Shown: positions 15,383-24,436, numbered from the stretch's first letter. The stretch is DNA of 64,000 bases from an uncultured Clostridium sp. (GCA_900539185.1 UQBG01000009.1:1-64000); one strand, 5' to 3'. Numbers and translations: made by a program. The notes: a model not told the origin generated them from the sequence alone.

Positions 15383-18300
15383 ATGTCATATCAATACGAC
15401 CAAACAAACACCTATTATACATATAATCACACAGTAGACGGAACATCCTTTGCACCATCCATCGGCATCGAAGATGCCGCTTCGTCCACACCGTCCGGTC
15501 TGGGATCTGTCGGCGGCATTCTGACCGGAACCATCCTTCAGGGGGGGGCTTCACCTGTCGTAGAGATGAACGGTACCCCGATACAGGTACGTTCCGATGC
15601 CCTGAAGGATCGGAATGCCGGTGAGCAGATCTATCTGCGGATCACAGAGAACTCGGCATCCGAGTTCACAATGAAGCTCATTGATCCCTCCACATTCTCT
15701 GTTTCCGGCCACAACGGCGTCCTGCAGACCACGATCCGACAGAATACGACTCGATTTGTAGAGAACTGGAAGCAGCAGAATCCGGATTCAGAAGATGGCG
15801 TTCTGGCTCAGGATGCCGAACAGGTATTAAGCAGTCTTTCACCGGAAGAAAAGGCAAAACTTCGTCAAATGGGACTGGAGGTAACCAGTTCAAATCTCAC
15901 TGTTATCAAGGGATTGTTAAGCCAGTTCCGTGGCAATGAGCATAAACAGCAGCTTCAGGCTGCTATCGAGGATATCCGGCATCAGATTCAGTTATCCGAT
16001 CCCCAAATCAAAGAGATAACCGAACAGGCAATGGCTTCTCTTCCGATCACAGAGGAGCAGACTGTTTATATGATTCAAAATAACCAGTCTCTTCGTCTGG
16101 ATCAGCTCTACCAATCAAAGCACAGTATGAGCACTCTGCCCGCCCACCAGCCGGTCTCAGACTCTGCCTACCGGGAAATGCTTCCGCAGATCAACCGGGC
16201 GATTCAGGCCGCAGGTCTGCCTGTTTCAGAGACTTCTCAAAATGCTGCCCGTTTTCTGCTGGATCATCAGCTTCCGGTAAACACAGATAGCTTAAAGCTC
16301 TATGAAGCGATCCGGGACGTAAATGCGCATGGCTTCTCCGCTCAAACTATCTGGGAGCATTTCACAGCCGATCTGGCAGTTCAAGACACCCCGACAATTT
16401 CTGACTCTGCAGCCGACGCAGTTGCCCGCCATACAGAGCTATACTTTTCAACTGCCGATAAGATAACAGATCAGATACAACAGGATCTGCACATCCTGTC
16501 CGATGCGAATCTGGATACCTTTGCGCAATCCGGTCTGCCATATACCCTGGAGAATCTTTCTCTCTTTTTCCGATTCCGGACCGATGCTTCTGCGAATACA
16601 AATTCTACTAATGATACTGCTTCTACTGCCGGCACCGTCCTTTCTGCCAGTGCTCCCGGCTCTGTTCAGGAGCAGAAACACCGGGAACAGATCGCTTATC
16701 GACAGCTGGAGGAGTTGCGCCTGAAGATGACCTGGGAGGCCAGCTATACTTTAGCCTCTGAAGATATCCATCTTCGCGCCAGAGACTTGTCTCAGCTCGT
16801 AGAGAAGCTCCGCAGTCAGGAGCAGGACTTCTATAAACAGCAGCTGCAGGCTCAGGATGGCATCGTTTCCACAACGGTACTAAAACAGCTGCAGGATGCA
16901 GACCGAAAGATTACAGAACTGCCGGATTTACCGGTTGCCGCCCTCGGAAGTACACTGTTTTCCGGTTCTCTTACGATAAACCGACTCTATGAGCAGGGCG
17001 TTCAGATCCGTGATACGATGCAGGTTCCGACATCTCCCGCTTCTTCCCGCGTCTCTGAATATGAGACTCTCATGACCCGCCCACGCAGTGATATGGGGGA
17101 CTCGATTCGTAAGGCCTTTCAAAATGTAGATGCAATCCTGGATGACCTGGAGCTTCCGGTCACAGCAGACAATCAGCGTGCCGTCCGCATTCTGGGTTAT
17201 AATCAGATGAACATCACCGGTGAACAGATTGCACAGGTCAAAGTCGCCGATCAGGAGGTACAGGAGCTTTTGCAGACCATTCAACCGTCTACAGTTCTTC
17301 ATCTGGTACAAGATGGCGTAGATCTTCTGAACATGCCATTCCGTGATTTAAATGCATTGATTCGGGAATATTCCACCGATGCCGGTACCGCAGAGGAAGA
17401 AAGCTATAGTGAATTCCTGTTAAAGCTCGAACGTCGTCACAGGATCTCGTCAGAGGAACGGGAAAGCTACATCGGCGTTTATCGCCTGTTAGATAAGATT
17501 TCAAAATCAGGAGAGCAGGATCTGGGATTCCTTCTCCGTAATGGTCAGTCTCTGACCCTTCAGAATCTGTTAACCTCTCACCGCAGCAACCGTGCTGTTG
17601 GTGTCGATACTACCATTGATTCAACCTTTGGCGGTCTGGAAGTTACCAGCTCCGCGACGTCCATTGATACGCAGATTCTGTCCGCCCGTTATAACCGTCG
17701 TCTGGCAACTCAGCTCCTGCAGCACCTGTCACCGGATACCATTGACTCTATGGTAGAGGAGGCTGCAAACGGTACTACGCTGGAGGAATTCTATGATACG
17801 ATTCAGGAGCAGTTAACAGAAACTCCAACCGAAGCCTTCGTGTCTGCCTCCGATCCGGCATTTACAGATATGGATACCTGGCTTCAACAGTTTGACATCC
17901 TACCTTCGATCACAAACCTGGTTATGGCATCGGATATCCGCCGCGGCGGTTCCCGTACCTTTCGATTGATAGAAGAACAGGTCAATCAGATATCCGGTAC
18001 AGAGGAGCAGCCTTCTGTCGCAGAAGAAATAAATCAGTTAGACAGCCATCTCACCTCTCCGGATGCTATGGAACAGACCTATATGGATCTGGAACAAACC
18101 ATTACAGATGCCCTTCACAGCGAAACAACTGCTACTCACATAACTGCCAGAGACATTCAGGCACTCAAGCAGATTCGTGCAGGGCTGCGGATCATGCAGA
18201 AGATGAGCCGAAAAGAACAATTCCAGATTCCATTTTCTGTAAACGGAGAATGGAATATTATGAATCTTTCCATTCTTTCATCCACAGACGGAACACAGAA

Positions 18301-18556
18301 TCCACAGATTCAGGCAGATGTGACTACACGCGACCAGCATCATATCCACGCAGATCTGCGCTGGGACGCCGATCACTGGAACGGGACTCTTTCAACCGAT
18401 GACGCCGGGAAACAGACCATTCTGGAGCAAAGTGAGCAAACATTTTCCGAGCTTCTGGAGCACCTGTCAGCTTCCTATCCTGCAGATGAGATTCCATCCA
18501 TGGAAGACCTCTACCGCACCGCCAGACAGTTTGTCGGATTCCTGCGACAGATCTGA
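15383..18556 (+). CDS. Large unrecognised protein, FliK-like features (possibly DUF6240)
   Basis: The protein has 1057 residues, is acidic and mostly helical, with no signal peptide or membrane segment. The N-terminal 110 residues (GSVGGILTGTILQGG, VEMNGTPIQVRSDAL, GEQIYLRITENSASEFTMKLIDP) resemble the beta-rich start of FliK-type proteins. The middle is a long series of helices with a Thr/Ser/Ala-rich linker near 410-425. The last 120 residues (FQIPFSVNGEWNIMNLSI, IHADLRWDADHWNGTLS, then a terminal helix) are laid out like the FliK C-terminal domain. From memory such Lachnospiraceae proteins may be filed as DUF6240; I could not verify this. The start has an AGAGGG site. Candidate sigma-D promoter in front, strong terminator behind. 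A flagellar hook-length or export role is inference. Confidence 0.55.
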   Translation: MSYQYDQTNTYYTYNHTVDGTSFAPSIGIEDAASSTPSGLGSVGGILTGTILQGGASPVVEMNGTPIQVRSDALKDRNAGEQIYLRITENSASEFTMKLIDPSTFSVSGHNGVLQTTIRQNTTRFVENWKQQNPDSEDGVLAQDAEQVLSSLSPEEKAKLRQMGLEVTSSNLTVIKGLLSQFRGNEHKQQLQAAIEDIRHQIQLSDPQIKEITEQAMASLPITEEQTVYMIQNNQSLRLDQLYQSKHSMSTLPAHQPVSDSAYREMLPQINRAIQAAGLPVSETSQNAARFLLDHQLPVNTDSLKLYEAIRDVNAHGFSAQTIWEHFTADLAVQDTPTISDSAADAVARHTELYFSTADKITDQIQQDLHILSDANLDTFAQSGLPYTLENLSLFFRFRTDASANTNSTNDTASTAGTVLSASAPGSVQEQKHREQIAYRQLEELRLKMTWEASYTLASEDIHLRARDLSQLVEKLRSQEQDFYKQQLQAQDGIVSTTVLKQLQDADRKITELPDLPVAALGSTLFSGSLTINRLYEQGVQIRDTMQVPTSPASSRVSEYETLMTRPRSDMGDSIRKAFQNVDAILDDLELPVTADNQRAVRILGYNQMNITGEQIAQVKVADQEVQELLQTIQPSTVLHLVQDGVDLLNMPFRDLNALIREYSTDAGTAEEESYSEFLLKLERRHRISSEERESYIGVYRLLDKISKSGEQDLGFLLRNGQSLTLQNLLTSHRSNRAVGVDTTIDSTFGGLEVTSSATSIDTQILSARYNRRLATQLLQHLSPDTIDSMVEEAANGTTLEEFYDTIQEQLTETPTEAFVSASDPAFTDMDTWLQQFDILPSITNLVMASDIRRGGSRTFRLIEEQVNQISGTEEQPSVAEEINQLDSHLTSPDAMEQTYMDLEQTITDALHSETTATHITARDIQALKQIRAGLRIMQKMSRKEQFQIPFSVNGEWNIMNLSILSSTDGTQNPQIQADVTTRDQHHIHADLRWDADHWNGTLSTDDAGKQTILEQSEQTFSELLEHLSASYPADEIPSMEDLYRTARQFVGFLRQI

Positions 18557-18568
18557 AAAAAGCATTTT

Positions 18569-18618
18569 AAAAGGACATTTCGGATCGGTATAACCGACAA
18601 TCCAAAATGTCCTTTTTT
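18569..18618 (+). terminator. Strong terminator after the 1057-aa protein
   Basis: AAAAGGACATTT pairs with AAATGTCCTTTT, with a smaller inner stem (CGGT/ACCG), and runs into TTTTTTCTTC. Confidence 0.85.
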
Positions 18619-18670
18619 CTTCTTTTCTCTTCTATTTTCCAACGATAACAGGCATACTGCTTTCCATGAT

Positions 18671-20191
18671 TTATAAATAATTAGCCGGGTTCACCGCCGT
18701 ACCGTTTACGATAATCTCGAAATGAATATGCGGGCCTGTACTATCTCCGGTGTTACCGGTCAGTGCAATTACGTCACCCTGCTCTACATACTGTCCGTTG
18801 CTGACCTTAATAGAACTCAAGTGTGCATATCTGGTTCGAACACCATCGCCATGATCGATCACAACACAGTATCCGTATCCACCGGACCATCCCGCTGATA
18901 CCACGCGTCCGCCACGTGACGCACGACATGCGGTTCCGACCGGAACACCCCAGTCAATACCCTTGTGTATGGTTCCCCATCTGGCTCCGTATCCGGAGGT
19001 TAAGGTACCATATGTGGTTGGCCGTATATAAGTAGGAAGTGCCTTTGTTCCACGTTCCACAATCTTAGCAACCGCCTCTGTATTTACCTGCTGCTTTATA
19101 ATCTCTCTGCCGGTCTCGGTTCCGTTATTATAGCTGACCACTGCCGTAACCGTTCGATTTCCGGTCTGCGGCTCCTGTATCACAGTATTATCACCCACAT
19201 ACTTGTCCGGGTTATCTACATACTGAACCTCTGCCTCATAGTCCTCGGTATAGGTAGTCTGTTCCCGAACAACCACCGACAGCTCCGGCTTCGGAACCAT
19301 AACTACGATCTGATCCCCTACCAGAATGTTAGAATCTGCCTCCAGACCATCATTCATAGCCAGAAGCTGATCCGTCGTCATACCATATTTATCTGCAATC
19401 ATAGACAGGCAGTCTCCGGCCTGTACCTGATAGACCTCATTGTTCTCCTGTTCCTTTGTGATACTCTCATAGGCTGTCTGTACATCCGTTAACTGACTTG
19501 ATGATACATAAGTTTCCAGCACCTCGATCTGCTCCTGAAACTCTACAGACAGAATACCATCTTCGCCTACATCTACAGATCCATCTGCCACTACGGGATT
19601 CCCGGCCTCATCTGTCGCTGCAAGAATCGGTGGATTATTCGCCGTCTTAGATGCATTCACAACATTTGTTGTCATGGCACCTACTTCCTGCTTGTCCTCA
19701 GCTGCCAGTTCCACCACGAATTCATCATTCACATCATAGGTAGCCTGAACCTGCTCTAACAGAGCAAGTACCTCTGCTTCGCTTCCCAGTGTAACCGTAT
19801 AGTTATTGATCTTCAATGTATACGCCAATGCCTTATCCTGAACCCGACAATCCGCCAACACATCATAGATCTTCTGCGCCAGCTCTCCGCTCTTTGATAC
19901 CTGAGAGGCTCTGGCACGTACCGGTTCATAAGCCACCTCTGCATCCAGAAGTGTCAGTGTATCGGACTGTGAATTCAAGGTTCTTCTGGCATCTTGATAC
20001 GCCTGCTCCGCCTGTGCCTTGCTCTCTGCGATTCCTACAGTCTTGCCGTTAATCAGAATCTGATATCGATCCGAGGTCAGATTCCCGTTGATCGCTACCG
20101 GGAATGCCAGCAGCGTTACAGTCGTAGCAATCGCCAACGCTCTATATATTTTCCAATTCCGTCGAACGGTGCTCGGTTTACGAACTTTCAC
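18671..20191 (-). CDS. Secreted/membrane-anchored peptidoglycan endopeptidase: LysM-G5-M23
   Basis: The protein has 506 residues. An N-terminal Lys/Arg-rich stretch and hydrophobic helix (ALAIATTVTLLAFPVAI) anchor or export it. Two domain-like repeats follow (about 45-190), then a LysM peptidoglycan-binding domain (YQVQAGDCLSMIADKYGM, about 252-298), a G5 domain (about 306-385), and an M23 LytM endopeptidase with its zinc ligands intact: His409 and Asp413 (HKGIDWG) and the HIH pair His488/His490. It should cleave peptide cross-links in the wall. The ATG at 20200 touches the GGAG site, so GTG 20191 with nine-base spacing is the better start. Its promoter is TTTACA-N17-TATGAT. Confidence 0.9.
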   Translation of the reverse strand: MKVRKPSTVRRNWKIYRALAIATTVTLLAFPVAINGNLTSDRYQILINGKTVGIAESKAQAEQAYQDARRTLNSQSDTLTLLDAEVAYEPVRARASQVSKSGELAQKIYDVLADCRVQDKALAYTLKINNYTVTLGSEAEVLALLEQVQATYDVNDEFVVELAAEDKQEVGAMTTNVVNASKTANNPPILAATDEAGNPVVADGSVDVGEDGILSVEFQEQIEVLETYVSSSQLTDVQTAYESITKEQENNEVYQVQAGDCLSMIADKYGMTTDQLLAMNDGLEADSNILVGDQIVVMVPKPELSVVVREQTTYTEDYEAEVQYVDNPDKYVGDNTVIQEPQTGNRTVTAVVSYNNGTETGREIIKQQVNTEAVAKIVERGTKALPTYIRPTTYGTLTSGYGARWGTIHKGIDWGVPVGTACRASRGGRVVSAGWSGGYGYCVVIDHGDGVRTRYAHLSSIKVSNGQYVEQGDVIALTGNTGDSTGPHIHFEIIVNGTAVNPANYL

Positions 20192-20251
20192 TTTTTTCAT
20201 CTCCTAAATATGTCATCAAGATGTTGTTGTTTTGTAACATTTTCGTAATAT

Positions 20252-20280
20252 ATCATATCAAATACGAATCCATTTGTAAA
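20252..20280 (-). promoter_or_regulatory. Sigma-A promoter of the M23 peptidase gene
   Basis: Minus strand TTTACA (20280-20275), 17 bases, TATGAT (20257-20252), about 60 bases before the start. Confidence 0.6.
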
Positions 20281-20297
20281 GCCCATATCCGTTTTTC

Positions 20298-20795
20298 CTA
20301 ATGATGCAGGGCTTTCACTACCTCATCCATCAGTCCTTCCACATCCTGACCTTCTGCATCCACCACTACATCCGCATACCGTTCATACAACGGAACCCGC
20401 TCGTCATATAGATCCTTCAGCGTCTGTCCGTCCCGCAAAACGACGCCCCGTCTGCGGATATTTCCCAGCCGGCTGCAAATCGTTGCATAGGAAAGCTTCA
20501 GATATACAACCGTTCCTATCTCCTTCAGATGCTGCATCGCCCTGTCGCTATATACAACGCTGCCGCCGGTAGCGATCACATGCCGCTCTGTCTGAATTCC
20601 GGCATTTACATCCTCTTCGATCCTAATGAATGCCTCTTCTCCCTGTTCCGCTATGATTTCCCGCAGCAGCTTTCCTTCCCGTTTCTGTATCAGCAGATCA
20701 GAGTCTGTAAATTCATATCCCAGTACCTTTGCCAGCACAACACCGATGGTACTTTTGCCACACCCCGGCATGCCGATCAATATGATATTATCCAT
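20298..20795 (-). CDS. aroK: Shikimate kinase
   Basis: The protein has 165 residues. It has the P-loop GMPGCGKSTIG at residues 8-18, the shikimate-binding DSD segment (FTDSDLLIQ), GGSVVYS (the GG(S/G)xxxx shikimate loop) and the LID motif with Arg (RRRGVVL). It phosphorylates shikimate with ATP in the cytoplasm, the fifth step toward chorismate. It is transcribed after the flavin reductase gene with 18 bases between them; no other aro gene is nearby. Confidence 0.92.
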   Translation of the reverse strand: MDNIILIGMPGCGKSTIGVVLAKVLGYEFTDSDLLIQKREGKLLREIIAEQGEEAFIRIEEDVNAGIQTERHVIATGGSVVYSDRAMQHLKEIGTVVYLKLSYATICSRLGNIRRRGVVLRDGQTLKDLYDERVPLYERYADVVVDAEGQDVEGLMDEVVKALHH

Positions 20796-20813
20796 GTCTA
20801 TCTCCTTCTTATC

Positions 20814-21389
20814 CTATGCCTTCTTACGTACCGAGTACCCAAAGCTTCCCAGCTCTTCCGCAAGACTGAAGTACCGTCCATGGGAATATGCCAGCGGATC
20901 TGCCTGATCCAGATGGAAGGTTCCCTTCTTATCTATATACGCTTCACTCACCTGCACATTTACAACATCTGCCAAAAACATATCATGCGTTCCCAACGGC
21001 AAAACGTCTCGCACCTTACACTCGATATTTACAGGACTCTCCATGATGATCGGTGCATTTACCTTTACCGCCTCTCCCTTTGTCAGACCTGCTGCCCGGA
21101 ACTTGTCCTCGTCTCTGCCGCTTCGGACACCACAGTAGTCCGTTGCATAGGCAAGTGCAGTCGTCGTAAGATTCACCACAAACTCTCCGGTTTCTTTTAT
21201 CATTGGATAGGAGTATCGCTCCGGTCGAACCGATATATATAGCATTGCCGGATCGGAACAGACGGTACCGGTCCATGCTACCGTCAGTACATTATCCTGT
21301 CCCTGCTTATCCCGGCAGGTTACCAGCACTGCCGGCAACGGATATAACATATTACCGGGCTTCCAGTTCACTTTATTCATATTCTTCAT
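20814..21389 (-). CDS. Flavin reductase-like, FMN-binding split-barrel protein
   Basis: The protein has 191 residues. The split-barrel FMN-binding motifs are present: PAVLVTCRDKQGQDNVLTVAWTGTVCSDPAMLYISVRPERYSY and GEFVVNLTT. Members reduce flavins or act as flavin-dependent oxidoreductases; in anaerobes the physiological role is often unknown. ATG 21389 follows AAAGGGA; an upstream frame to 21485 adds 32 residues with no conservation and runs through the probable promoter. Confidence 0.88.
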   Translation of the reverse strand: MKNMNKVNWKPGNMLYPLPAVLVTCRDKQGQDNVLTVAWTGTVCSDPAMLYISVRPERYSYPMIKETGEFVVNLTTTALAYATDYCGVRSGRDEDKFRAAGLTKGEAVKVNAPIIMESPVNIECKVRDVLPLGTHDMFLADVVNVQVSEAYIDKKGTFHLDQADPLAYSHGRYFSLAEELGSFGYSVRKKA

Positions 21390-21538
21390 ATAGATCCCTT
21401 TCTTTCTATGTAGTATTCTGAAACATACACGTAAAGAATACTGGTTCTTATCATTTTTCGCAAGTATTTTTAAAATCTTTCCCATTTTCTAAGGGAATGT
21501 GATAGAATGAAATGAATGGATTAATAAGGAGGGCACCT

Positions 21539-21880
21539 ATGGCCACACAGTATCTGGATATAGAAGATGTTCCAGAGGAATTACAAAAGAAAGTTCATCA
21601 GGATCTTGCATTTAAAACAGGAAGCTTTGTATGGAGAGTAAAATTCAATACTCCTCTGAATCCCTCCACTGTAAATGCTACTAATATGTACATCACAGAT
21701 CCGTCCGGCATGCTGATCCAGTCAAATATTCGTTATGAGGCTTCCGATAACACAATCGAAGTATCTCCCTGCCGGCCATTTCAGGAAGGCGTCTTTTACT
21801 ATTTGAATATTACAACCAATGTTCGCTCCAGAGGCGGACAGAAGTTAAAAAAGCCGATCAAGCTAAAGTTCAAGCTGTAA
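21539..21880 (+). CDS. Small protein with an SbsA-type Ig-like (Big_5) domain
   Basis: The protein has 113 residues with no signal peptide. Residues from about 30 on fit a single Big_5/SbsA-like beta-sandwich: VKFNTPLNPSTVNATNMYITDPSG and LNITTNVRSRGGQKLKKPIKLKF. These domains usually occur as repeats in surface proteins, so a lone cytoplasmic one is odd. ATG 21539 follows AAGGAGG by six bases. The stop codon falls inside the terminator hairpin. Confidence 0.7.
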   Translation: MATQYLDIEDVPEELQKKVHQDLAFKTGSFVWRVKFNTPLNPSTVNATNMYITDPSGMLIQSNIRYEASDNTIEVSPCRPFQEGVFYYLNITTNVRSRGGQKLKKPIKLKFKL

Positions 21881-21897
21881 TCGGCTTTGTTCTTTTT
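21851..21897 (+). terminator. Terminator overlapping the end of the Ig-like gene
   Basis: AAGCCGAT (21851-21858), inside the coding sequence, pairs with ATCGGCTT (21880-21887), followed by TGTTCTTTTTT. It separates this gene from the convergent amidase gene, whose stop is at 21897. Confidence 0.75.
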
Positions 21898-22562
21898 TAT
21901 TCTATACGTTCCTTTACAAACCCCAGAAACATCTCCCATTCCTCCGGATGCTCTACATAGAATTTCGGACAGTTCTTTCCCGTTACATCATAGTGCCGTA
22001 TCACATCCCTCTCCGGATCCAGATGATAATAGTCGCAAAGCTCCGCCACCAGTTCTACACATTGATTATAGGTCGCTGTTGTGAACTCGCCACTGTCATC
22101 CGGGTGACAGCACTCAATGGACAGGCTGTAGCTATTTGCCTCATTAGACGCAAAGGCAATCTCATTTAACGGCACACACTGTATGATCTCGCCATCCAGC
22201 CCAATCACAAAATGACTGCTGGCGGAGGTCACCGGATTCGTTGCCAGGCTCTCGAAATAGTCCCGGTTGGCCTGTGCCGTGGTGCCGGGATTTCCCGTAT
22301 AATGAACCACAATCTTATCTACACGATCGAGTGCCAGCCCCGGTCTGGAATAATCATTGATCGTCAGAAATTCTTCCTGTATATTTCGATCCGGGAACGC
22401 CTCTGCCGCAGACACAATCGGTACGATCTTTGGCTTCGCAGTCACCCGGACAAGCCACAGAACTCCGACCAGCAATGCGATACCGCCACCTATCACCGGA
22501 AGCAGTCTGCATAATCGTTCCATCCCACTTCTTTTATATTTCTGTTTTCTCTTTCCCGGCAC
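21897..22562 (-). CDS. N-acetylmuramoyl-L-alanine amidase (Amidase_2/PGRP fold), membrane anchored
   Basis: The protein has 221 residues. A basic N-terminus and a transmembrane helix (about 18-40) are followed by an Amidase_2 domain: His87 in VVHYTGNPGTT, the SSHFVIGLDGEIIQCVPLNEIAFASN core, and the C-terminal zinc ligands in RHYDVTGKNCPK. It cleaves the MurNAc-L-Ala bond outside the membrane. The start overlaps the end of the GIY-YIG gene by 29 bases, so the two are translationally linked. Confidence 0.9.
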   Translation of the reverse strand: MPGKRKQKYKRSGMERLCRLLPVIGGGIALLVGVLWLVRVTAKPKIVPIVSAAEAFPDRNIQEEFLTINDYSRPGLALDRVDKIVVHYTGNPGTTAQANRDYFESLATNPVTSASSHFVIGLDGEIIQCVPLNEIAFASNEANSYSLSIECCHPDDSGEFTTATYNQCVELVAELCDYYHLDPERDVIRHYDVTGKNCPKFYVEHPEEWEMFLGFVKERIE

Positions 22563-22848
22563 TGTAAGCGCCTCCTTCTCTCTGTTGCTTATTCCCCTGT
22601 GCTTCCCGATACGCCGCTATCATCTGCAGCTTCTCAGCCCGGCTCAGCTGCTTTATCTGAGCCTCCCGCCGCATAGCCGTATGCCGGTCCTCAGATTCCT
22701 CCGCATACACCAGTTGTACCGGTCGTCTGCTCCGGGTATATTTTGCACCCTTTCCGGCATTATGTGCCTGCAACCGCTTTTCCAGATCTGTCGTCCACCC
22801 TGTATATAAAGTCTTATCTTTACATTCTACGATATATGTATAGTTCAT
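22534..22848 (-). CDS. GIY-YIG nuclease family protein (UPF0213/YhbQ-like)
   Basis: The protein has 104 residues. It opens with MNYTYIVECKDKTLYTGWTTDLEKRLQAHNAGKGAKYTR and continues REAQIKQLSRAEKLQMI, the standard small UPF0213 domain with its GIY-YIG core (YIV-YTG) and catalytic Arg. Family members are small DNA nucleases of uncertain role. Start 22848 is the family start behind GGCGGGG; the frame extends to 22926 but without conservation. Confidence 0.88.
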   Translation of the reverse strand: MNYTYIVECKDKTLYTGWTTDLEKRLQAHNAGKGAKYTRSRRPVQLVYAEESEDRHTAMRREAQIKQLSRAEKLQMIAAYREAQGNKQQREGGAYSAGKEKTEI

Positions 22849-22879
22849 ACCCCGCCGCCCATTCTCATTTTCTTTCATG

Positions 22880-23080
22880 CTACGACGGTTCGCCGATTCC
22901 GTCAAGACCACATTCACAGCCGGCACAGGGGGTATCTACCCAGACCGCGTGACACGGATGCATCCCGCGGCAGGCAGATGTTCTTCATTCTTTATATACA
23001 AAGCGGCCAACGATCCTATATCATTACCCAGGGATGTTCTCTTTGTCTTGCTCCGCACACATGTATTCCGGCAGCCGCAT
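22880..23080 (-). pseudogene. Possible degraded small Cys-rich gene
   Basis: Upstream of the GIY-YIG gene the minus strand shows protein-like fragments in two frames. An ATG at 23080 behind AAGGATGAAAAT gives MRLPEYMCAEQDKENIPG then a stop; the next frame reads NDIGSLAALYIKNEEHLPAA; the first frame then resumes as MHPCHAVWVDTPCAGCECG (22963 to 22880), with C4, C13, C16 and C18 and no further stop until TAG. This looks like one short gene with two compensating frameshifts, or a 27-residue Cys-rich peptide alone. I do not recognise a family. Confidence 0.25.
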
Positions 23081-23152
23081 ATTTTCATCCTTATAGAATA
23101 TACTATTCAACCGAAACATTCTTGTTCCTTCTTTTAGTTTGTAAATATATTA

Positions 23153-23181
23153 TTGACATATATATGATTTTATGTTACATT
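23153..23181 (+). promoter_or_regulatory. Sigma-A promoter of the exported-protein/HD gene pair
   Basis: TTGACA (23153-23158), 17 bases, TACATT (23176-23181), about 105 bases before the start at 23287. The AT-rich leader between them shows no clear structure. Confidence 0.65.
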
Positions 23182-23286
23182 TTGTTTATCTTAACACCAT
23201 TTCATGAAGAAACCATTGCGTATTTCTTTATTATTTCTTACAGTTCCTCCCTGGTTTCCCGTTTATGTTTAGAAAGGAAGTTGCCC

Positions 23287-24006
23287 ATGCGTACAATCAT
23301 TTTTTATCTATGTTCCCTTTTTCTTCCGGTTTTTTGTCCGGTTCTGCTACCGGCTGTGCCTACATCTCCGACTCCCACCCATAGTTTTCTCTCCGACTCT
23401 GCCCCGGTGATCCTTCAGGCAGCCCTTACCAGCAGCAATCATAATCCCTTATATGCGGCAGATAATGATCTTCTGACACTCCGGTTCACAACCGAGCTCC
23501 CCTGCTTTCTCTCCCCCTGTCACCTGCCTCAGGAATCGGATGCTGCCGAACCGGCTCTTCTGTATTATAATCCCTCCGGTGATCACCGAACCTTCTACTG
23601 TACCATGCGTATTCAGCCGGGTCTCCTGCCGGATCAGACGATACTCACACCGGATGATCTCCTGCGGTTCCTTTTTCCAAACGGCTACCGCTATTACGGT
23701 TCCGGCTCCGGCATCACCTATCTGGCACCGATCCGGCTTTCCTATCAGTTAATCCCGGTTTCACATACTGCTGCAACCACCTACCTTCTAACTGTTTCCT
23801 CGAATCACCCGGTCGAGCTGATCGCACCGGAAAGAGTATCGGCCGACGACAAAGTTTTATGGTCGGTTTCCTGCATCGATGCTGCCGCAAACGGCCCACT
23901 CTGCCTGACATTTTTTCTTGAAGAAGATGATGTCCTATTGTATAATCTAGTTAATGAACGGAAACAAATGATACAGGAGGAATCATATGCTGGAAAAAGC
24001 GATTGA
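23287..24006 (+). CDS. Exported protein of unknown function
   Basis: The protein has 239 residues. The start at 23287 has AAAGGAAG in front and gives a clean signal peptide (MRTIIFYLCSLFLPVFCPVLLPAVP); the longer frame from 22978 has no site. The mature part is Pro/Ser/Thr-rich near the start, then a beta-rich domain (LRFTTELPCFLSP, YYGSGSGITYLAPIRLSYQLIP, TYLLTVSSNHPVELIAPERVS). I recognise no family. It overlaps the HD gene by 20 bases, which suggests coupled expression. Confidence 0.6.
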   Translation: MRTIIFYLCSLFLPVFCPVLLPAVPTSPTPTHSFLSDSAPVILQAALTSSNHNPLYAADNDLLTLRFTTELPCFLSPCHLPQESDAAEPALLYYNPSGDHRTFYCTMRIQPGLLPDQTILTPDDLLRFLFPNGYRYYGSGSGITYLAPIRLSYQLIPVSHTAATTYLLTVSSNHPVELIAPERVSADDKVLWSVSCIDAAANGPLCLTFFLEEDDVLLYNLVNERKQMIQEESYAGKSD

Positions 24007-24418
24007 TATTGCCGTAGAAGCACATAAGGGACAGATCGACAAAGCAGGGAAGCCTTATATCCTGCACCCGATTCGTGTAATGTTGGCAGGTGCTACTGAG
24101 GAAGAAATGATCTGCGGAATCCTTCATGATGTTATCGAAGACACTCCCGTATCTCTGGAAATGCTTCGCGAGGAAGGCTTTTCAGAAACGGTTCTTTCCG
24201 CTCTTGCACTGCTGACTCATGACCGTTCGGTTCCGTATATGGACTATATTCACCAGCTCACAAAAAGTCCTCTTGCGATTCAGGTAAAGCTACATGATCT
24301 GCATGATAACCTGAACCGAGATCGACTGGGGACACTGACCTTAGAGGATGAACGCCGCATGGAAAAATACAAAAAATCGCAGGCATATCTGCTGCGATTT
24401 CTTGAAGAACATTCTTAA
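23987..24418 (+). CDS. Small HD-domain hydrolase, RelA/SpoT (MESH1)-like
   Basis: The protein has 143 residues and is a single HD domain: AVEAHKGQIDKAGKPYILHPIRV, GILHDVIEDT with the HD pair, and VKLHDLHDNLNR. These are the hydrolase motifs of RelA/SpoT proteins; no synthetase domain is present. It may hydrolyse (p)ppGpp or another nucleotide, which is family-based inference. ATG 23987 has AGGAGG about ten bases upstream and lies within the end of the exported-protein gene. Confidence 0.8.
   Translation: MLEKAIDIAVEAHKGQIDKAGKPYILHPIRVMLAGATEEEMICGILHDVIEDTPVSLEMLREEGFSETVLSALALLTHDRSVPYMDYIHQLTKSPLAIQVKLHDLHDNLNRDRLGTLTLEDERRMEKYKKSQAYLLRFLEEHS
24374..24400 (-). terminator. Terminator of the DUF4358 transcript, inside the HD gene
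   Basis: On the minus strand AAATCGCAG pairs with CTGCGATTT, followed by TTTG, 37 bases after the DUF4358 stop. It lies in the 3' coding end of the convergent HD gene. Confidence 0.5.
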
Positions 24419-24436
24419 ATTCAAATCTGCTTTTTC

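Noticed and set aside
22849..22990. SRP RNA, 6S RNA or a known riboswitch in the GC-rich region upstream of the GIY-YIG gene
   Set aside because: Short hairpins are present but none of the conserved motifs (for example the SRP GGAA tetraloop domain) could be found.
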